IMG/VR virus record: IMGVR_UViG_3300046458_000144
Span: 1-56,907 of that record
Strand: one strand, 5' to 3'
Length of the DNA stretch: 56,907 bases
Origin: a virus
In this document: positions 45,870 to 55,579 of the stretch, piece by piece
Layout: each line of letters begins with the position of its first letter
Numbering within the stretch: the first letter of the stretch is position 1
Position numbers and translations under genes: made by a program
Notes under the pieces: model-generated
Seen by the model: the letters and a program-made list of their open reading frames with translations, nothing else
What the model was told of the DNA's origin: nothing
Database searches by the model: none

Positions 45870-46292
45870 ATGCGAATTCTGATTGGGGCGTTGGCTGTGG
45901 CGCTGCTACCTGGCTGTGCGTCTACGGCGATTTCGGTACGAGATGCCGTACCAGTGCCGGCAGACGAGATATACGGCTTCCAGTCAAAGCCGTCAGGTGA
46001 AAGCGGAAAGGTCACAGTAGTTCGCGACTCTGGTGCGGTCGGTTCGGGTTGCGACATTGTGGTTTATGTCGACGGTCGAAAGGCAGCAAAAATCGGAACC
46101 GGCCAGCGCGCTACCTTCAATCTTCCATCTGGAACTACAAACTTAGGTGCCGGATTGGCAGGGTCTGGATTGTGTGCTGGGGCTGCCATCCGCACCATCG
46201 CAGCCACTGTTCGGTCCGGCAAAGAAAGCCTCTATAGGATAAGCGGCGACATGGCCGGGTTCTACATTGGCCCCTATGTCGACTACGACTGA
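45870..46292 (+). CDS. Phage lipoprotein in the accessory island
   Basis: 140 residues with a signal peptide and lipobox (ALAVALLPGCAST; lipid Cys at 16). The mature part is beta-rich (VYVDGRKAAKIGTGQRATF) and Gly/Thr-rich near the end. Terminators on both sides make it an independent unit. Outer-membrane lipoproteins in tail regions can block superinfection; this is a suggestion only. Confidence 0.75.
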   Translation: MRILIGALAVALLPGCASTAISVRDAVPVPADEIYGFQSKPSGESGKVTVVRDSGAVGSGCDIVVYVDGRKAAKIGTGQRATFNLPSGTTNLGAGLAGSGLCAGAAIRTIAATVRSGKESLYRISGDMAGFYIGPYVDYD

Positions 46293-46308
46293 TATCCAAG
46301 TCCATAAG

Positions 46309-46334
46309 ACCGCCTACGCAGGCGGTTTTTTTTC
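46309..46334 (+). terminator. Terminator after the lipoprotein gene
   Basis: ACCGCC pairs with GGCGGT around six bases, followed by eight T. Confidence 0.85.
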
Positions 46335-46348
46335 GCCCGGAGAAAGCA

Positions 46349-46942
46349 ATGCAGGCATCTGCCATCAACTACCAGCCTCTCACAACGATCCGGCTTCACG
46401 GTCAGCTCAGGCAGTTCGGAAAGTCATTCAGATTAGCGGTGAAATCACCAGCGGAAGCAATCAAAGCGCTATGTGTCCAAATACCAGGGTTTGAGCGATT
46501 TCTTTCTAATGCCAAGTCACGAGGACTGGAATTTGCGGTATTTCGGGATAAGCGAAATATCAGCGAGAAAGAGCTGAACTACAGTGGATCCGGTGATATC
46601 CGGATTGCGCCCGTAGTCGTCGGCAGCAAGCGAGGCGGAATTCTTCAGACGATTGTTGGGGCAATACTCATCGTCGTCGGCGTCATCTTCGCAGCTACGC
46701 CATTTGGCACGCCTTTGATTGGGGCTGGTATCGGGCTTGTCGCCGGCGGCGTTATCCAAATGTTAAGCCCCCAGGCTGGAGGCTTGAAAACAAGCGCTGC
46801 GCCTGAAAACACCCCTGGTTACGCGTTCGGCAGTGCCAAGAACACCACGGCATCGGGAAACCCGGTTCCTCTCTGCATCGGTGAGCGCCGGTGGGGCGGT
46901 GCAATTATCAGCGCCGCAATTTATGCCGAAGATCAAATGTAG
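46349..46942 (+). CDS. Tail assembly protein I
   Basis: 197 residues. Lambda I-type protein: N-terminal ubiquitin-like domain (TTIRLHGQLRQFGKSFRLAV) and a Gly-rich hydrophobic segment (about 100-135, ILQTIVGAILIVVGVIFAAT) near the C-terminus. Separated from K, its usual neighbour, by the 2.4-kb accessory island. GGAG precedes the ATG. Confidence 0.9.
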   Translation: MQASAINYQPLTTIRLHGQLRQFGKSFRLAVKSPAEAIKALCVQIPGFERFLSNAKSRGLEFAVFRDKRNISEKELNYSGSGDIRIAPVVVGSKRGGILQTIVGAILIVVGVIFAATPFGTPLIGAGIGLVAGGVIQMLSPQAGGLKTSAAPENTPGYAFGSAKNTTASGNPVPLCIGERRWGGAIISAAIYAEDQM

Positions 46943-46961
46943 CCGTTACCCGCATCACCGC

Positions 46962-46985
46962 AACCGCCCGAGAGGCGGTTTTTTA
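46962..46985 (+). terminator. Terminator-like hairpin between I and J
   Basis: AACCGCC pairs with GGCGGTT around five bases, followed by T. Small hairpins of this type recur between the tail genes. Confidence 0.75.
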
Positions 46986-47001
46986 TTGCCTGGAGAAAAG
47001 C

Positions 47002-50000
47002 ATGGGCGCAGCAGAAAAGATCGATATTCACGGCGCCAAAGGCGGCGAAGACAAACCAAAAACGCCAACCGAAGCTCCGGACAGTCTGCGCTCCATCGCT
47101 GTTGCCAAGATGCTAATCGCAATCGGCGAGGGCGAATTCGAAGGCACCCCCACCGCTCGCGACATCTACCTGGACAACACGCCGCTGCAAGACCCGCAAG
47201 GCAATATGAATTTCCCGAATGTGAAGTGGGAGTGGCGCACCGGGGCAGTGGACCAGACGTATATCCAAGGGATCCCGTCCGTTGAGAACGAGACCACTGT
47301 CAGCACCGAGTTGCGCAGCGGTACCCCATGGGTGCGGGCGATCAGCAACACCCAGCTTTCCGCCGTACGCGTGCGCTTTGCCTGGCCGGCGTTGCAGGCA
47401 GTGGATGCAGACGGCAACATCAATGGTTACCGGATTGAGTACAAGGTTGAGTTGGCAACTGACGGGGGCGCGTATCAGCAGGTGCTGAGCGAGGCTGTAG
47501 ATGGGAAGACCACCAGCACCTATGAGCGCACACGTCGCATCGATCTGCCAAAGGCTACCAGCGGGTGGCTAATGCGTGTCACACGGATTACTGAGAACAA
47601 AAACAACAACAAAATCTCGGACACTATGCAGATCGCTGGTTTCACTGAAGTAATCGACGCAAAGATCCGCTATCCAAATACTGCGCTGCTCTACATTGAG
47701 TTCTCGGCTGAGCAGTTCCGCAGCATTCCGGCGGTCACGGTTTCGTGCAAGGCGCGCAAATGGCCTGTTCCAAGCAACTACGATCCCGTATCCCGCACCT
47801 ACATTGGCATCTGGGATGGGACCTTCAAGGAGGCATACACAAACAACCCATCTTGGGTGACTCGCGGGATCACTATCAACGATCGCTTTGGCCTTGGGCG
47901 TCGAATCAAGTCATGGATGGTTGATAAATGGGAGCTTTACCGCATTTCGCAGTACTGCGACCAGTTGGTGCCGGACGGAAAGGGTGGGATGGAGCCGCGC
48001 TTCATCTGCAATTTGAACCTGCAGAGCAAGGCGGATGCTTGGTCGCTGCTGCGGGATATCTCGGCTATATACAGAGGCATGACCTACTGGGCCCAGGGCC
48101 AAGTCTTCACCCTTTCAGACATGCCGCGGTCGACTGACTTTGACTTTGCCTATACCGGTGCGAACGTAATCACTGAGGGCAAGCCTCCGTTTACCTATTC
48201 CAGCGCCTCGGAGCGCACTCGCTATACCCGGGCTCTGGTCAGCTACGATAACCCGCTGAACAATTACGACACCGATGTTACTTCAGTCACCGATGCGAAG
48301 CTGCAGCGTCGATATGGCGACAATCCTCTTGAGATTAGTGCGATTGGCTGTGATCGCGAGTCCGAGGCGCAACGCCGCGGCAAGTGGGCGCTCCTAACCA
48401 ATTCCAAGGACCGCGCAGTCATTTTCAGGGTCGGCCTCGATGGGCGGATTCCATTGCCTGGCTATGTGATTCCAATTGCAGATGAATTGTTGGCAGGCCG
48501 CGCCGTGGGCGGTCGTATTTCGGCGGTTGAGGGGTTGGTTATAACCCTGGATCGCGACACTCAGGCGAAAGCGGGCGATCGCTTGATCCTGAACCTGCCT
48601 GACGGCAAATGCGAAGGCCGTACCGTGCGGATGGTCGACGGGCGGAAAGTCACCGTAACCGCCGAGTATTCCGTGACTCCTGAGCGTGAATTGGTGTGGG
48701 CGCTCGATGCGGACGATCTGGCAATCCCTCTGTACCGGGTGGTGAGTGTTGCCCGGCCAGAGGCCGGTGTATTTGAGATATCGGGCGTTCAGTACGACCC
48801 GAGCAAGTTTGCTCATATTGATACCGGCGCGCGCCTGGAAGAGCGCCCAATCAGCGTGATACCGATCAGTGTCGTTCAGGCTCCGTCCAGCGTTACGCTG
48901 ACCGCCGCGTCGACCGTCGCTCAAGGGCTGTCCGTATCCACCATGACCATCAGCTGGCCTGCCGTTAAAGGCGCGGTCGCTTATGACGTTGAGTGGCGCA
49001 AGGACAGTGGGAACTGGATCAAGATGCCGCGCAGCGGAGCCACGGACGTAGATGTCATCGGCATTTACGCCGGGGCATACCTTGCTCGGGTTCGTGCGGT
49101 GAGTGCATTCGATATATCTTCGATCTGGCGCGAATCTGTACAGGCTGATTTGGGTGGCAAGCAGGGTCTTCCTCCAGCACTTGCGACCCTGAGCGCTACC
49201 CCTGGCCCATGGAAAATCCAACTTGACTGGTCCTTCCCGGAAGGGGCCGAGGACACAGCGCACACCGAGATCCAACAAGCTCTCACTCAATCTGATGAAA
49301 ACGCCAGCAGCCTGGGCCTGATGGCGTACCCGACCAATACATACACGCTGACCAGTCTGGCTGCTGGCGCATCGTTGTTCTTCCGTGGTCGCCTGATCGA
49401 CCGAACCGGCAACGTCGGTCCCTGGAGCGGTTGGGTACATGGGCTGTCCAGCAGCGATGAGGCTGAGTATCAGGATCTCATCACCGATGAGTTTGTGAAA
49501 TCGGCGCTGGGCCAGGAACTGTTCGACCGCATTGACCTGATTGATGCGTCCGGCGAGGTTCTGGGGTCGGTCAATCAACGGGTGCAGGAAGCAAAGGACC
49601 TGGCCGAAGAGCTGACGGGCGATCTGCAAAACCAGATCGACAATATCGGCGAGCTGGTTGATGCATTGCTCTACAGCTACGGCGCTTATGCCAGCGGCGA
49701 TGCCGTGCGCGCCGACGGTACCAATCGGCTATACCAAGCCATTCAGGCGGTGCCAGCTGACCCTGACAAAACCGGGCAATACGCACCGCCGAACCCGACC
49801 TATTGGCTGGACATCGGTCAGGCCGTATCGACCGGCGCGTCGCTCGCAGCTCGCGTCACTACTGTGGAAACAAAGGTCACTGAGCTTGATGGTGAGCTGG
49901 CCGCAGAAACTACTCGCGTCGACGGAGTGATTTCCCAGATTGACGGGAAAGCCGATGCATCGGTGGTCAGCAGCCTGACCTCTCGCGTCACCGCTGCGGA

Positions 50001-53000
50001 AAACGTCAACACCAGCCAGGGCACAGCGCTCACAGGGTTGAACAACAGCGTCACTGACCTGAGCAACAACAAGGCCAGCGTCGTCGCGCTGAATGCATTG
50101 AACAATACCGTCACCCAGAACGGGAACACGCTGAACGCGCAGGGCTCGGCATTGACCAGCGTTCAGGCGACGCTGGGCGGGATCGGCGGCAATGGCAACA
50201 ACCTGGTGCCCGATCAGTACAGCTGGCTGGGCGTAACGCTTCCTGCGGTTGCGACGAACGCAAACGGCAACACTGTCATTTCTCAACCTTTGGCGGGTAC
50301 TCCGAGTGGCTATCGGTATCGGATCGCGCGCGGCTCCAACGTCGAGCCTTGGACCATGTTTTCACCAAGTAACGCGGAGGCTGATCGCAACATCACGCTT
50401 AAGGCCGGCAAGTACATCCTGTCGTTCTACGCTGAAACCAACGCGGCGGGTGTATCAGGCGGTTTGACTATAGCTCCGGGCATCTACAACGGGTCAAGCT
50501 ATAAGGGTGCGGTTGTGACCCCCACGGCAACCCGCACCCGGTATTCCGTGCTTGTTACCTTGCCGTCTGACGGGATTGGGAGCGTGACGCTGTTCTTTCC
50601 GGGCGGCGCTGAGGGCTTGCTGGTATTCGTCGATTCCGTGATGTTAGAGGCCCAGATTGGTACGGCAACCTCTCCGTCGACTTTCACCTCTGGGCCTTCC
50701 TCGCAAGCGATCAGGACCCAGGCGCAGGCGATCACCGCCCTGGATGCCCGGGTAACGTCGAGCGATGGAACCCTGACCTCGATTGCGTCGCAGGTCACCA
50801 ACCTGACGGCCAGTGTGGGCAACATCGGCGGCGCTGGCAGCAACATGCTACCGGCAGCCTATGCGGCGTTTTCCGCTGGCGTGCCGGACTGCAATGCGTC
50901 GGGGGCGACGGTTACTACCGTTGCTGACGCTGCGGCATTCGGCGGCTATGCCCTCAGGATCACATCGACCAACACGAACGCGGTCGGGTTCGTGCGACTG
51001 GCTGCAGGTGGCGCGGTAGCCGACGCAAACATGTCGTATAAAACCGGCTCCTACATCGTTTCGTTCTGGGCTAGATCGGACACGGCCGGTCACACCATAG
51101 AATTCAACCTATACGCCGAGCTTTCGGGCGCGTTGGCTGCGGTGTCCGTGCGCCCTCAAGCTTTGACGACCAGTTGGGCCCGCTACTCTGCTGTGATCCC
51201 GCTCAGCTCCACCTGGAACGGGAGCCGCATGCAGTTGGTGTTCCGCCATAACGCTTCCGGGGTGCTGGGCCGGACGGTCTACATCGACCGCGTTATGGTT
51301 GAGCAACAGATCGGGACCAGTGTGGAGCCATCGACGTTCATCCTGGGCGATAGCTTCGCCGGGACCATCGCCAACGCTCAGGCCACCGCATCGTTGACGG
51401 CCCGCGTAGGTACGGCCGAGGCGGCAATCACCAGCCAAGCGGCTAGCCTGACGAACCTGTCGGTAAGCCTTGGTGGCAAAGGTAGTAACCTGATCCCAGA
51501 CACGTACAGCTGGTTGGGGAGCAGCCTGCCTGTGCTAACAACCAACCCGGCGATGGCTGTTACTGTCGGGGTCGATGCCACTGTACCCAGCGGTAACCGC
51601 TACCGGGTGGTCCGTCCCGACGCAGCAACCCCGTGGATCATGTTGTCGCCGAGTAACAACGCGGCCGGTTGGAATACCCCTCTTACGGCAGGCACCTACA
51701 TCCTGTCGTTTTGGGCCAACGCAAGTGCGGCAGCGGCTGCTAGCGGTCTAGTCATCCGGTCGGCATTCTGGGACGGCACTTCGCGCAGCCCCGTGGACCG
51801 TGTTCTTCCCACGGGCCGCGCCCGCTACAGTCAGTTGATTGTCATCCCTGAGGATACTATCGGCTCAGTTGTCATCTTCATGCCAGCAGGTGACAGCGGC
51901 AATGTGTGGTGGGTCGACTCAATTATGCTGGAGCAGCAGGTCGGCACAGGTACTGCGCCGTCCTCGTTTATGCCGGGGCCTTCCGCCCAGTCTATTGCTG
52001 CTAACGCTACGGCGATGAACTTGCTGCAATCTACTGTCACCCAGCAAGGCACTGCAATTACCTCGAACTCGACGGCTGTAACGCAGCTTTCAAACAGCCT
52101 CTCAGGAACGGGGGCTAACTTAATGCCGGATGAGTACTCCGTGTTTGGAGTTAATCCTCCTGTATTCGGAGCACTATCGTCCGGGCTGGCAGCTACAACT
52201 GTCGCGGATGACGCGGCGCTGAAAGGTTACGCCGCTAAATTCACCTCATCTGTAACTACTACCACTGTTGCATGCTACCTACATGTCTCGAACAGCAACA
52301 CTACTGGCTATCCGGTCGCGTTTGAAAATGCTAAGTACATCATTTCGTTCTATGCCAAATCGAACGTAAACGGTCGTCAACTTAATGCATTCTTGCGAAC
52401 TGCGTTGATGAATATGTCCGGGGCACGAAACTCGGCTGTCAGTACATTCTCATTAACCACTGACTGGGTGCGATACTCGGCTGTCGTGGATCTGACAGGT
52501 TCTGCCTTTACGGGTAATAGGATGGTGTTTGCCATCCAGCCTAACGCATCTGGTGTGTCCGGTACTGAAATCTACTTTGATCGGATCATGGTAGAGAAGC
52601 AGGTTGGTACTGGTGTAGTTCCGTCAACGTTCTCTGGTGGCAGCAGTGTTATCGCGGTCCAGCAGCTTCAAACCAACGCCTCCACACTGGACGGCAAGCT
52701 GTCCGCAATGTACTCGGTCAAGCTAGGCGTCACCTCGAACGGTATCTATTACCAAACGGGGTTCGGTTTGGGGATCGAGAACGGCCCTGCTGGTGTGCAG
52801 TCGACGTTTGCGGTACAGGCGGATAAGTTTCTTGTCCTCAACAGTACAGGGGCAGCAACGGCCACCTCACCATTTGCCGTCTCGGGTGGTCAGGTGTTCA
52901 TCCGTTCTGCGGTAATCCAGGCTGCATCGATCGACTTTGCGAAGATAAGCGACACGTTACAGTCTGATAACTACGTTGATAACACGGCGGGCTGGAGATT

Positions 53001-53121
53001 TACCAAAGCGGGCGGCCTTGAAATCAACGGGCAGACTTCTAGCGGACGAATGAAGTTGACCAACTCAGCATTGGCGTTTTTCCATCCAAACGGGGTGCAG
53101 GGAATCCTGCTTAGTCTATGA
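47002..53121 (+). CDS. Host-specificity tail tip protein J with repeated modules
   Basis: 2039 residues. The first 900 form the lambda J-like tip core (IAVAKMLIAIGEGEFEGTPT; NDRFGLGRRIKSWMVDKWEL) followed by fibronectin-like domains (about 625-820). Then four related modules of about 170 residues, each beginning G-x-G-x-NL(V/I/M)P and ending IGT-x4-PSTF, in A-B-A-B order at 50176-50690, 50827-51345, 51472-51975 and 52105-52640, linked by coiled-coil segments. The C-terminus (VKLGVTSNGIYYQTGFGLGI; FAVQADKFLVLN) resembles DUF1983. The modules look like jelly-roll carbohydrate-binding domains. Start ATG 47002 with GGAG. Confidence 0.9.
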   Translation: MGAAEKIDIHGAKGGEDKPKTPTEAPDSLRSIAVAKMLIAIGEGEFEGTPTARDIYLDNTPLQDPQGNMNFPNVKWEWRTGAVDQTYIQGIPSVENETTVSTELRSGTPWVRAISNTQLSAVRVRFAWPALQAVDADGNINGYRIEYKVELATDGGAYQQVLSEAVDGKTTSTYERTRRIDLPKATSGWLMRVTRITENKNNNKISDTMQIAGFTEVIDAKIRYPNTALLYIEFSAEQFRSIPAVTVSCKARKWPVPSNYDPVSRTYIGIWDGTFKEAYTNNPSWVTRGITINDRFGLGRRIKSWMVDKWELYRISQYCDQLVPDGKGGMEPRFICNLNLQSKADAWSLLRDISAIYRGMTYWAQGQVFTLSDMPRSTDFDFAYTGANVITEGKPPFTYSSASERTRYTRALVSYDNPLNNYDTDVTSVTDAKLQRRYGDNPLEISAIGCDRESEAQRRGKWALLTNSKDRAVIFRVGLDGRIPLPGYVIPIADELLAGRAVGGRISAVEGLVITLDRDTQAKAGDRLILNLPDGKCEGRTVRMVDGRKVTVTAEYSVTPERELVWALDADDLAIPLYRVVSVARPEAGVFEISGVQYDPSKFAHIDTGARLEERPISVIPISVVQAPSSVTLTAASTVAQGLSVSTMTISWPAVKGAVAYDVEWRKDSGNWIKMPRSGATDVDVIGIYAGAYLARVRAVSAFDISSIWRESVQADLGGKQGLPPALATLSATPGPWKIQLDWSFPEGAEDTAHTEIQQALTQSDENASSLGLMAYPTNTYTLTSLAAGASLFFRGRLIDRTGNVGPWSGWVHGLSSSDEAEYQDLITDEFVKSALGQELFDRIDLIDASGEVLGSVNQRVQEAKDLAEELTGDLQNQIDNIGELVDALLYSYGAYASGDAVRADGTNRLYQAIQAVPADPDKTGQYAPPNPTYWLDIGQAVSTGASLAARVTTVETKVTELDGELAAETTRVDGVISQIDGKADASVVSSLTSRVTAAENVNTSQGTALTGLNNSVTDLSNNKASVVALNALNNTVTQNGNTLNAQGSALTSVQATLGGIGGNGNNLVPDQYSWLGVTLPAVATNANGNTVISQPLAGTPSGYRYRIARGSNVEPWTMFSPSNAEADRNITLKAGKYILSFYAETNAAGVSGGLTIAPGIYNGSSYKGAVVTPTATRTRYSVLVTLPSDGIGSVTLFFPGGAEGLLVFVDSVMLEAQIGTATSPSTFTSGPSSQAIRTQAQAITALDARVTSSDGTLTSIASQVTNLTASVGNIGGAGSNMLPAAYAAFSAGVPDCNASGATVTTVADAAAFGGYALRITSTNTNAVGFVRLAAGGAVADANMSYKTGSYIVSFWARSDTAGHTIEFNLYAELSGALAAVSVRPQALTTSWARYSAVIPLSSTWNGSRMQLVFRHNASGVLGRTVYIDRVMVEQQIGTSVEPSTFILGDSFAGTIANAQATASLTARVGTAEAAITSQAASLTNLSVSLGGKGSNLIPDTYSWLGSSLPVLTTNPAMAVTVGVDATVPSGNRYRVVRPDAATPWIMLSPSNNAAGWNTPLTAGTYILSFWANASAAAAASGLVIRSAFWDGTSRSPVDRVLPTGRARYSQLIVIPEDTIGSVVIFMPAGDSGNVWWVDSIMLEQQVGTGTAPSSFMPGPSAQSIAANATAMNLLQSTVTQQGTAITSNSTAVTQLSNSLSGTGANLMPDEYSVFGVNPPVFGALSSGLAATTVADDAALKGYAAKFTSSVTTTTVACYLHVSNSNTTGYPVAFENAKYIISFYAKSNVNGRQLNAFLRTALMNMSGARNSAVSTFSLTTDWVRYSAVVDLTGSAFTGNRMVFAIQPNASGVSGTEIYFDRIMVEKQVGTGVVPSTFSGGSSVIAVQQLQTNASTLDGKLSAMYSVKLGVTSNGIYYQTGFGLGIENGPAGVQSTFAVQADKFLVLNSTGAATATSPFAVSGGQVFIRSAVIQAASIDFAKISDTLQSDNYVDNTAGWRFTKAGGLEINGQTSSGRMKLTNSALAFFHPNGVQGILLSL

Positions 53122-53423
53122 CTGGTCTAGTTCTCAAGTCGTCAAATGGGCAGGTCATACTCGATATGACCATGTTCATAAGCCAGAGTATGGGTTACGT
53201 GGATACGGGAGGGGGCAATGGATCGATAACTGTGCCTGCGCCGCCGTCTGGGAAAACTCTCTATTATCAAATTGTTCCGTTGGTTGACTTGGGGAAAGAC
53301 TTAGGGAAAAAGCCCGGTGTAACCCTATCGGGCAGAAACCTAAGCTGGGCCTACTCCTTTTACACCGGTGGTGGTTGGGGGTATTTCGCTGCTAACTGTC
53401 GAATCTACTACGGGTATTACTGA
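53118..53423 (+). CDS. Small fibre-associated protein, 101 residues
   Basis: Beta-rich protein (GLVLKSSNGQVILDMTMFIS) rich in Gly and Tyr. It overlaps J by ATGA and the next gene by one base, so it is made with the tail fibre. Its N-terminus repeats the SSNG-QVI-D phrase type seen in fibre accessory proteins, and VNKEDGTLLFD in the next gene is similar. Function in host binding is inferred. Confidence 0.7.
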   Translation: MTGLVLKSSNGQVILDMTMFISQSMGYVDTGGGNGSITVPAPPSGKTLYYQIVPLVDLGKDLGKKPGVTLSGRNLSWAYSFYTGGGWGYFAANCRIYYGYY

Positions 53424-54307
53424 TGCCCTATCTTGTCGTGAACAAAGAAGACGGGACGTTGCTTTTTGACACCCGCAACATAACGCATGGTCTGCTTAAA
53501 AGCGGATACATGGAACTGAACAGAACTGATGGTTATTACTCGATCAGGGGTATCAACGTCGATCCTGACCAGAAGAGCAGCTACAACTACTACACTGGCA
53601 AATACCCGTTGCACGGCTTTACCGTGCAGAGTGCTTCATGCCCGATAGCGTTTCTTGTCGGGCCTGGCTCACTGGTGGGCACGAGCCGCTCGGGCGATAC
53701 GATCACGTTTTACTATGTGGGGGCGAGTACATCGACCAAATACTATTGCTTTGATTTGATGAGAGACACCTCGAGTAGCGGGCCATTCCTGAAAGCGTGG
53801 CTTGATACTGGGGTTTGTACGTTCAACTCATTGATGATACCTCTCAACATCCACGCGGCCGTAACTGCGCCTGGGCCGGGCGAGACTTGGCCTAATGGCA
53901 TGTATAAGACCGCATACGCGGGCGGATCGCTTTATCAAATAGCCAACTCATCGGGTGGCCTCAATGCGAATGGCGGCAGCGCTCCTAATCGCGGCAACGT
54001 AGTCAATGTTGCACTGGGCAGCGGTGAGGAATACGCAGCCCACCTTCCGTGGAGCAGATCCATTCGTATTATTGAATCCGGTCAATATGGCGGAGGTACC
54101 TACGCATATAACGGTGTTGAAGGGGCTTATGGAAGAGTCGGCGGGATATCGTTCATGTTTTCCGCAACATCAGAAGGTACGATCACCCAGTATACTGGGA
54201 GTCCTATCTACTCTGACGGTATGTTTACTAATTTACCTATCGACAGATTCCCAATAGCGTTGGTGGTTAGGACCTCTAATCTGCCATTTCCTTACAGCGC
54301 TACTTAA
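53423..54307 (+). CDS. Fibre-associated protein, 294 residues
   Basis: Beta-rich, rich in Gly, Ser and Tyr (MPYLVVNKEDGTLLFDTRNI at the start). The N-terminal 100 residues look like an enlarged version of the small protein upstream, so both may derive from one fold. The rest has strand repeats (PNGMYKTAYAGGSLYQIANS). Probably a receptor-binding or fibre tip protein. Not recognised. Confidence 0.68.
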   Translation: MPYLVVNKEDGTLLFDTRNITHGLLKSGYMELNRTDGYYSIRGINVDPDQKSSYNYYTGKYPLHGFTVQSASCPIAFLVGPGSLVGTSRSGDTITFYYVGASTSTKYYCFDLMRDTSSSGPFLKAWLDTGVCTFNSLMIPLNIHAAVTAPGPGETWPNGMYKTAYAGGSLYQIANSSGGLNANGGSAPNRGNVVNVALGSGEEYAAHLPWSRSIRIIESGQYGGGTYAYNGVEGAYGRVGGISFMFSATSEGTITQYTGSPIYSDGMFTNLPIDRFPIALVVRTSNLPFPYSAT

Positions 54308-54365
54308 TTCTAATTAAATTGACATGCTTGAAACCCAATCGATTTATCCAATAGGAATGACAACA

Positions 54366-54584
54366 ATGCCTTATATCGCAGTGAACGTTAGCAACAACTT
54401 TGATTCCACCAACGGCACCCGTTACGCGACTCAAGAAGCAGCCGACGCGCGCGCACGGGAAATCCTGACGCAGTTTCCTACCGCCCAGGTCTTCACCGCC
54501 CAGGTGACCAAGGACTACAGCGCTAAGGTGACGGTTACGGCCAAGGATCCTGAAGAGGTGGTAGTCGAGCCAGCCGCCGAATAA
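54366..54584 (+). CDS. Small conserved-looking protein after the fibre genes, 72 residues
   Basis: Reads MPYIAVNVSNNFDSTNGTRY; then EEAADARAREILTQFPTAQ-like helix and an acidic tail (PEEVVVEPAAE). TAGGA precedes ATG 54366 by nine bases, and an upstream TTGACA (54319-54324) may be a -35. Function unknown. Confidence 0.65.
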   Translation: MPYIAVNVSNNFDSTNGTRYATQEAADARAREILTQFPTAQVFTAQVTKDYSAKVTVTAKDPEEVVVEPAAE

Positions 54585-54602
54585 CCGACTCCTACCAACA
54601 GT

Positions 54603-54627
54603 GCCCGCCATGTGCGGGCTTTTTTTC
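54603..54627 (+). terminator. Terminator-like hairpin before the endolysin
   Basis: GCCCGC pairs with GCGGGC around five bases, followed by seven T. Confidence 0.8.
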
Positions 54628-54641
54628 GCTTGGAGAAAAGC

Positions 54642-55079
54642 ATGACCGTTACTGAGAAAGATCGAGACGTACTGGCGCGCACGCTGTGGGGCGAAGCGCG
54701 GGGAGAGGGCGCGGCCGGTCAAATCGCTGTGGCCTGGTCCATCCGCAACCGCGTGGAAATGGATTTGCACAACGATGGCAAGCCGGACTGGTGGGGCGAG
54801 GGTTATGCCGGTGTCTGCCAGAAAGCCTGGCAGTTCAGCTGCTGGAACAAAAACGATCCGAACTTCCCGTACCTGAGTGGCGCGAAGCAGATCCCATTTC
54901 GCGAGCTGGCGCAGGCCCGCATTGCTGCCGACCAGGTGATCGATGGCAAGCAGCCGGACCCTACCAGTGGGGCGACTCACTACTACGCGACCACAATGCC
55001 GAAGGCTCCGGCCTGGGCTGCGAAAGCCAAGCAGACGCTGAAGATGGGACATCACATCTTCTTCAAGGATGTGCCATGA
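54642..55079 (+). CDS. Endolysin, SleB-type cell wall hydrolase
   Basis: 145 residues. SleB/hydrolase-2 fold with LARTLWGEARGEGAAGQIAV (Glu18 catalytic candidate), CQKAWQFSCWNKNDP and SGATHYYATTMPKAPAWA. Hydrolyses peptidoglycan at lysis. No signal peptide, so it depends on a holin. It overlaps Rz by ATGA. Confidence 0.92.
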   Translation: MTVTEKDRDVLARTLWGEARGEGAAGQIAVAWSIRNRVEMDLHNDGKPDWWGEGYAGVCQKAWQFSCWNKNDPNFPYLSGAKQIPFRELAQARIAADQVIDGKQPDPTSGATHYYATTMPKAPAWAAKAKQTLKMGHHIFFKDVP

Positions 55080-55579
55080 CGGCGATATTGAAGCTTGTGC
55101 CGGTTTGGGTCTGGGTTGCCTTGGCGCTGCTGGCGTCTATCGCTTGTCTGGCAGTGCGGCTCGATTCAGTGAAGGCAGGTCGTGATGCCGTGACGATCGA
55201 GCGCGACGCCGAGCGGGAGAAGGTGACCCAGCTCACGGCGGCCGACGAATCCCGTAAGAAAACCCAAAAACTGCTGCTGGAACTCGACACGCAGCACACC
55301 CAGGAACAGGCCAAAGCCGATGAAACGAACAAGCCCATGCTTACTGCTGTCGCTACTGGTGCTCAGCGGGTGTATGTCAAAGCCAGTTGCCCAGCAGCCC
55401 CTGTGCGAGCCGCCCCAGCCGCCCCCGGCAAGCCTGATGAAGAAGGTCGAGCCGAACTTGATCCAGCGACTGCGGAAAGAATTCTCCATACCGGAGTCGA
55501 CGGTGACGACGCCATCCGGCAGTTGAGCGCTCTGCAGGATTACGTCAGAACGGTATGCCTCGGGCAGGCTAGCCCATAG
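55076..55579 (+). CDS. Rz-like inner-membrane spanin
   Basis: 167 residues. N-terminal membrane anchor (about 4-25, LKLVPVWVWVALALLASIACL), then a periplasmic coiled coil (SVKAGRDAVTIERDAEREKV; KLLLELDTQHTQEQAKADET). Rz1 is embedded in the +1 frame. Overlaps endolysin by ATGA and, at the end, the convergent SRAP gene by 11 bases. Confidence 0.9.
   Translation: MTAILKLVPVWVWVALALLASIACLAVRLDSVKAGRDAVTIERDAEREKVTQLTAADESRKKTQKLLLELDTQHTQEQAKADETNKPMLTAVATGAQRVYVKASCPAAPVRAAPAAPGKPDEEGRAELDPATAERILHTGVDGDDAIRQLSALQDYVRTVCLGQASP
55320..55526 (+). CDS. Rz1-like outer-membrane spanin lipoprotein, embedded in Rz
   Basis: 68 residues. Signal peptide and lipobox (CLLLSLLVLSGCMS; lipid Cys at 18), then a Pro-rich stretch (CEPPQPPPASL), the hallmark of Rz1. 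It lies entirely within Rz in the +1 frame, as in lambda. Confidence 0.9.
   Translation: MKRTSPCLLLSLLVLSGCMSKPVAQQPLCEPPQPPPASLMKKVEPNLIQRLRKEFSIPESTVTTPSGS

Noticed and set aside
48394-49629. Leftward 411-codon frame
   Set aside because: Antisense shadow of J; no ribosome site and no domain.
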